NCBI GenBank assembly: GCA_030624695.1 | Contig: JAUXJP010000039.1 | Location: 1 to 7,729, forward strand | Length of the DNA: 7,729 bases | Origin: Candidatus Dadabacteria bacterium | Lineage (GTDB): Bacteria > Desulfobacterota_D > UBA1144 > Nemesobacterales > JAJCZQ01 | Direction of reading: 5' to 3' | Made by a program: the position numbers and the translations under genes | Part shown: piece by piece, positions 6,660 to 7,729 of the stretch | Position numbering within the stretch: position 1 is the first letter of the stretch | Layout of the letters: the number at the start of each line of letters is the position of its first letter | The notes under the pieces: generated by a model | What the model was told of the DNA's origin: nothing | What the model saw: only the letters and a program-made list of their open reading frames with translations | The model's database searches: none

Positions 6660-7729
6660 ATGAAAATTAATATAGAAGGCAGCGAAGGAAAAGATTTTCA
6701 GCCCGGTTCAACAGTTGGCGATATACTTGATACATTTGGGATTAAGGAAAAATGTATCGGTGCAAAAGTAAACGGGACTGTTGTCGATTTTTTCCATAAT
6801 GTAGAAGAAGATTCTGAAATTGAACCTGTTAAGAACGGTTCAGAAGAAGGACTCCAACTAATACGGCATACAGCGGCACATGTTATGGCCGAAGCGGTCC
6901 AGTCACTATTTCCTGAAGCTAAGGTTACGATAGGCCCGGTGATCCAAAACGGATTTTACTATGATTATGATTTTCCAAGGGGTTTTAATCCCGAAGACCT
7001 AGAAAAGATTGAACAGAAGATGGGAGAGATAATAAAGGAAAACAAACCTCTCACAAGAAAAACCATAACCAGGGATGAAGCAATTGAACTGTTTTCTAAA
7101 AATGGTGAGAACTATAAGGTTGAGATTATAGAAGACCTTCCGGAAAATGAAAATATTACACTTTACGACCAGGAAACATGGTACGACCTTTGCCGGGGGC
7201 CGCATGCACCGTCAACAGGCCTTATTAAATCTTTTAAACTTACAAGCTCGGCAGGTGCCTACTGGCGTGGTAATGAAAATAATCCCATGCTCCAGAGGAT
7301 TTACGGTACTGCATTCTGGGACAGGAAAGAACTAAAAAAATATATTACGCAGCTTGAAGAAGCCAAGAAAAGGGATCACCGCAAACTTGGAAAAGAACTT
7401 GATCTTTTTAGTATCCAGGACGAGATAGGCCCGGGGCTTGTGCTTTGGCACCCCAGAGGGTCCAAGATAAGAAAAATTATAGAAGATTACTGGCGTGAAG
7501 AACATGAAAAAGCCGGTTATGAATTGGTCTATACTCCCCATATTGCAAAGCTGGACCTATGGAAAATAAGCGGGCATACCGATTTTTACAGTGAGAACAT
7601 GTTTTCTCCCATGGAAGTAGATAACCAGGAATACCAGATCAAACCCATGAACTGCCCGTTTCATATTATGATTTATAAAACAAAAATACGCAGTTACCGC
7701 GACCTTCCATTAAGATGGGGAGAGCTTGG
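6660..7729 (+). CDS. thrS: Threonyl-tRNA synthetase, 3' part beyond window
   Basis: Charges tRNA-Thr with threonine; class II synthetase, cytoplasmic. My reading gives 356 codons, still open at the right edge; full-length bacterial ThrRS is about 640 residues, so the rest of the core and the anticodon-binding domain are missing. Domains seen: N-terminal TGS domain about 1-60; editing domain with HTAAH (H70, H74) and CRGPH (C178, H182), the four residues that clear Ser-tRNA-Thr; linker; start of the catalytic core, with KPMNCPFH (328-335) whose C332 is the first ligand of the catalytic zinc, and the beginning of motif 2 (RDLPLRWGEL, 347-356). ATG at 6660 gives a normal TGS start; a weak GGAA lies at 6647-6650. 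It follows tRNA-Val by 19 nt. In many bacteria infC-rpmI-rplT come next; that cannot be seen here. Confidence 0.96.
   Translation, partial: MKINIEGSEGKDFQPGSTVGDILDTFGIKEKCIGAKVNGTVVDFFHNVEEDSEIEPVKNGSEEGLQLIRHTAAHVMAEAVQSLFPEAKVTIGPVIQNGFYYDYDFPRGFNPEDLEKIEQKMGEIIKENKPLTRKTITRDEAIELFSKNGENYKVEIIEDLPENENITLYDQETWYDLCRGPHAPSTGLIKSFKLTSSAGAYWRGNENNPMLQRIYGTAFWDRKELKKYITQLEEAKKRDHRKLGKELDLFSIQDEIGPGLVLWHPRGSKIRKIIEDYWREEHEKAGYELVYTPHIAKLDLWKISGHTDFYSENMFSPMEVDNQEYQIKPMNCPFHIMIYKTKIRSYRDLPLRWGEL

Noticed and set aside
6640..6663. Seven-codon ORF starting at the last A of the tRNA CCA and ending in an ATGA overlap with the thrS start
   Set aside because: It has no ribosome binding site, its ATG would be cut by tRNA 3' processing, and a short frame of this length is expected by chance.
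849..7729. leuS, thrC and thrS as an amino-acid regulatory cluster or a novel system
   Set aside because: The genes lie in mixed orientations with separate promoters and an unrelated envelope gene between them. Nothing beyond ordinary housekeeping grouping is supported.

Overview
The window is a compact stretch of ordinary bacterial chromosome with moderately low GC and many AGG and ATA codons. It carries six protein genes (two cut by the window edges) and one tRNA gene. An export signal followed by a cysteine-free, beta-rich protein with an aromatic-rich C-terminus at 4092-4955 points to a diderm (Gram-negative) bacterium. The bacterial-type LeuRS and ThrRS and the zinc-ribbon threonine synthase fit many bacterial phyla, so I do not name a lineage. 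No mobile element, CRISPR array, phage gene, toxin module or defence gene is visible.

Layout: 1-746 (minus) is the family 4 uracil-DNA glycosylase gene, lacking only its last residues. A 102-nt divergent spacer separates it from leuS (849-3314, plus). leuS converges on thiE (minus, ending at 3344) across a 29-nt gap. A 124-nt divergent spacer separates thiE from a secreted beta-rich, probably outer-membrane protein gene (4092-4955, plus). That gene has the best Shine-Dalgarno sequence in the window and its own intrinsic terminator at 4995-5022. The terminator T-tract runs into the stop codon of the convergent thrC (5021-6355, minus). After a 210-nt AT-rich spacer come tRNA-Val(GAC) (6566-6640) and, only 19 nt later, thrS (6660 to the right edge), both on plus.

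Function: the genes are housekeeping genes: uracil repair (udg), leucine and threonine charging (leuS, thrS), valine decoding (tRNA-Val), threonine biosynthesis (thrC) and the joining step of thiamine synthesis (thiE). Except for tRNA-Val/thrS, each gene appears to be its own transcription unit, because neighbours are divergent or convergent. I see no T-box before leuS or thrS and no TPP riboswitch before thiE.

Points worth a second look are small in scale: a likely tRNA-mRNA co-transcript in which the thrS leader would be made by tRNA 3'-end processing; a U-U mismatch in the T stem of that tRNA; a near-consensus promoter that would make thrC leaderless, with a weaker parallel at thiE; a perfect 15-nt inverted repeat against the leuS ribosome binding site; and the unassigned secreted protein. 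I found no convincing undescribed multi-gene system here.
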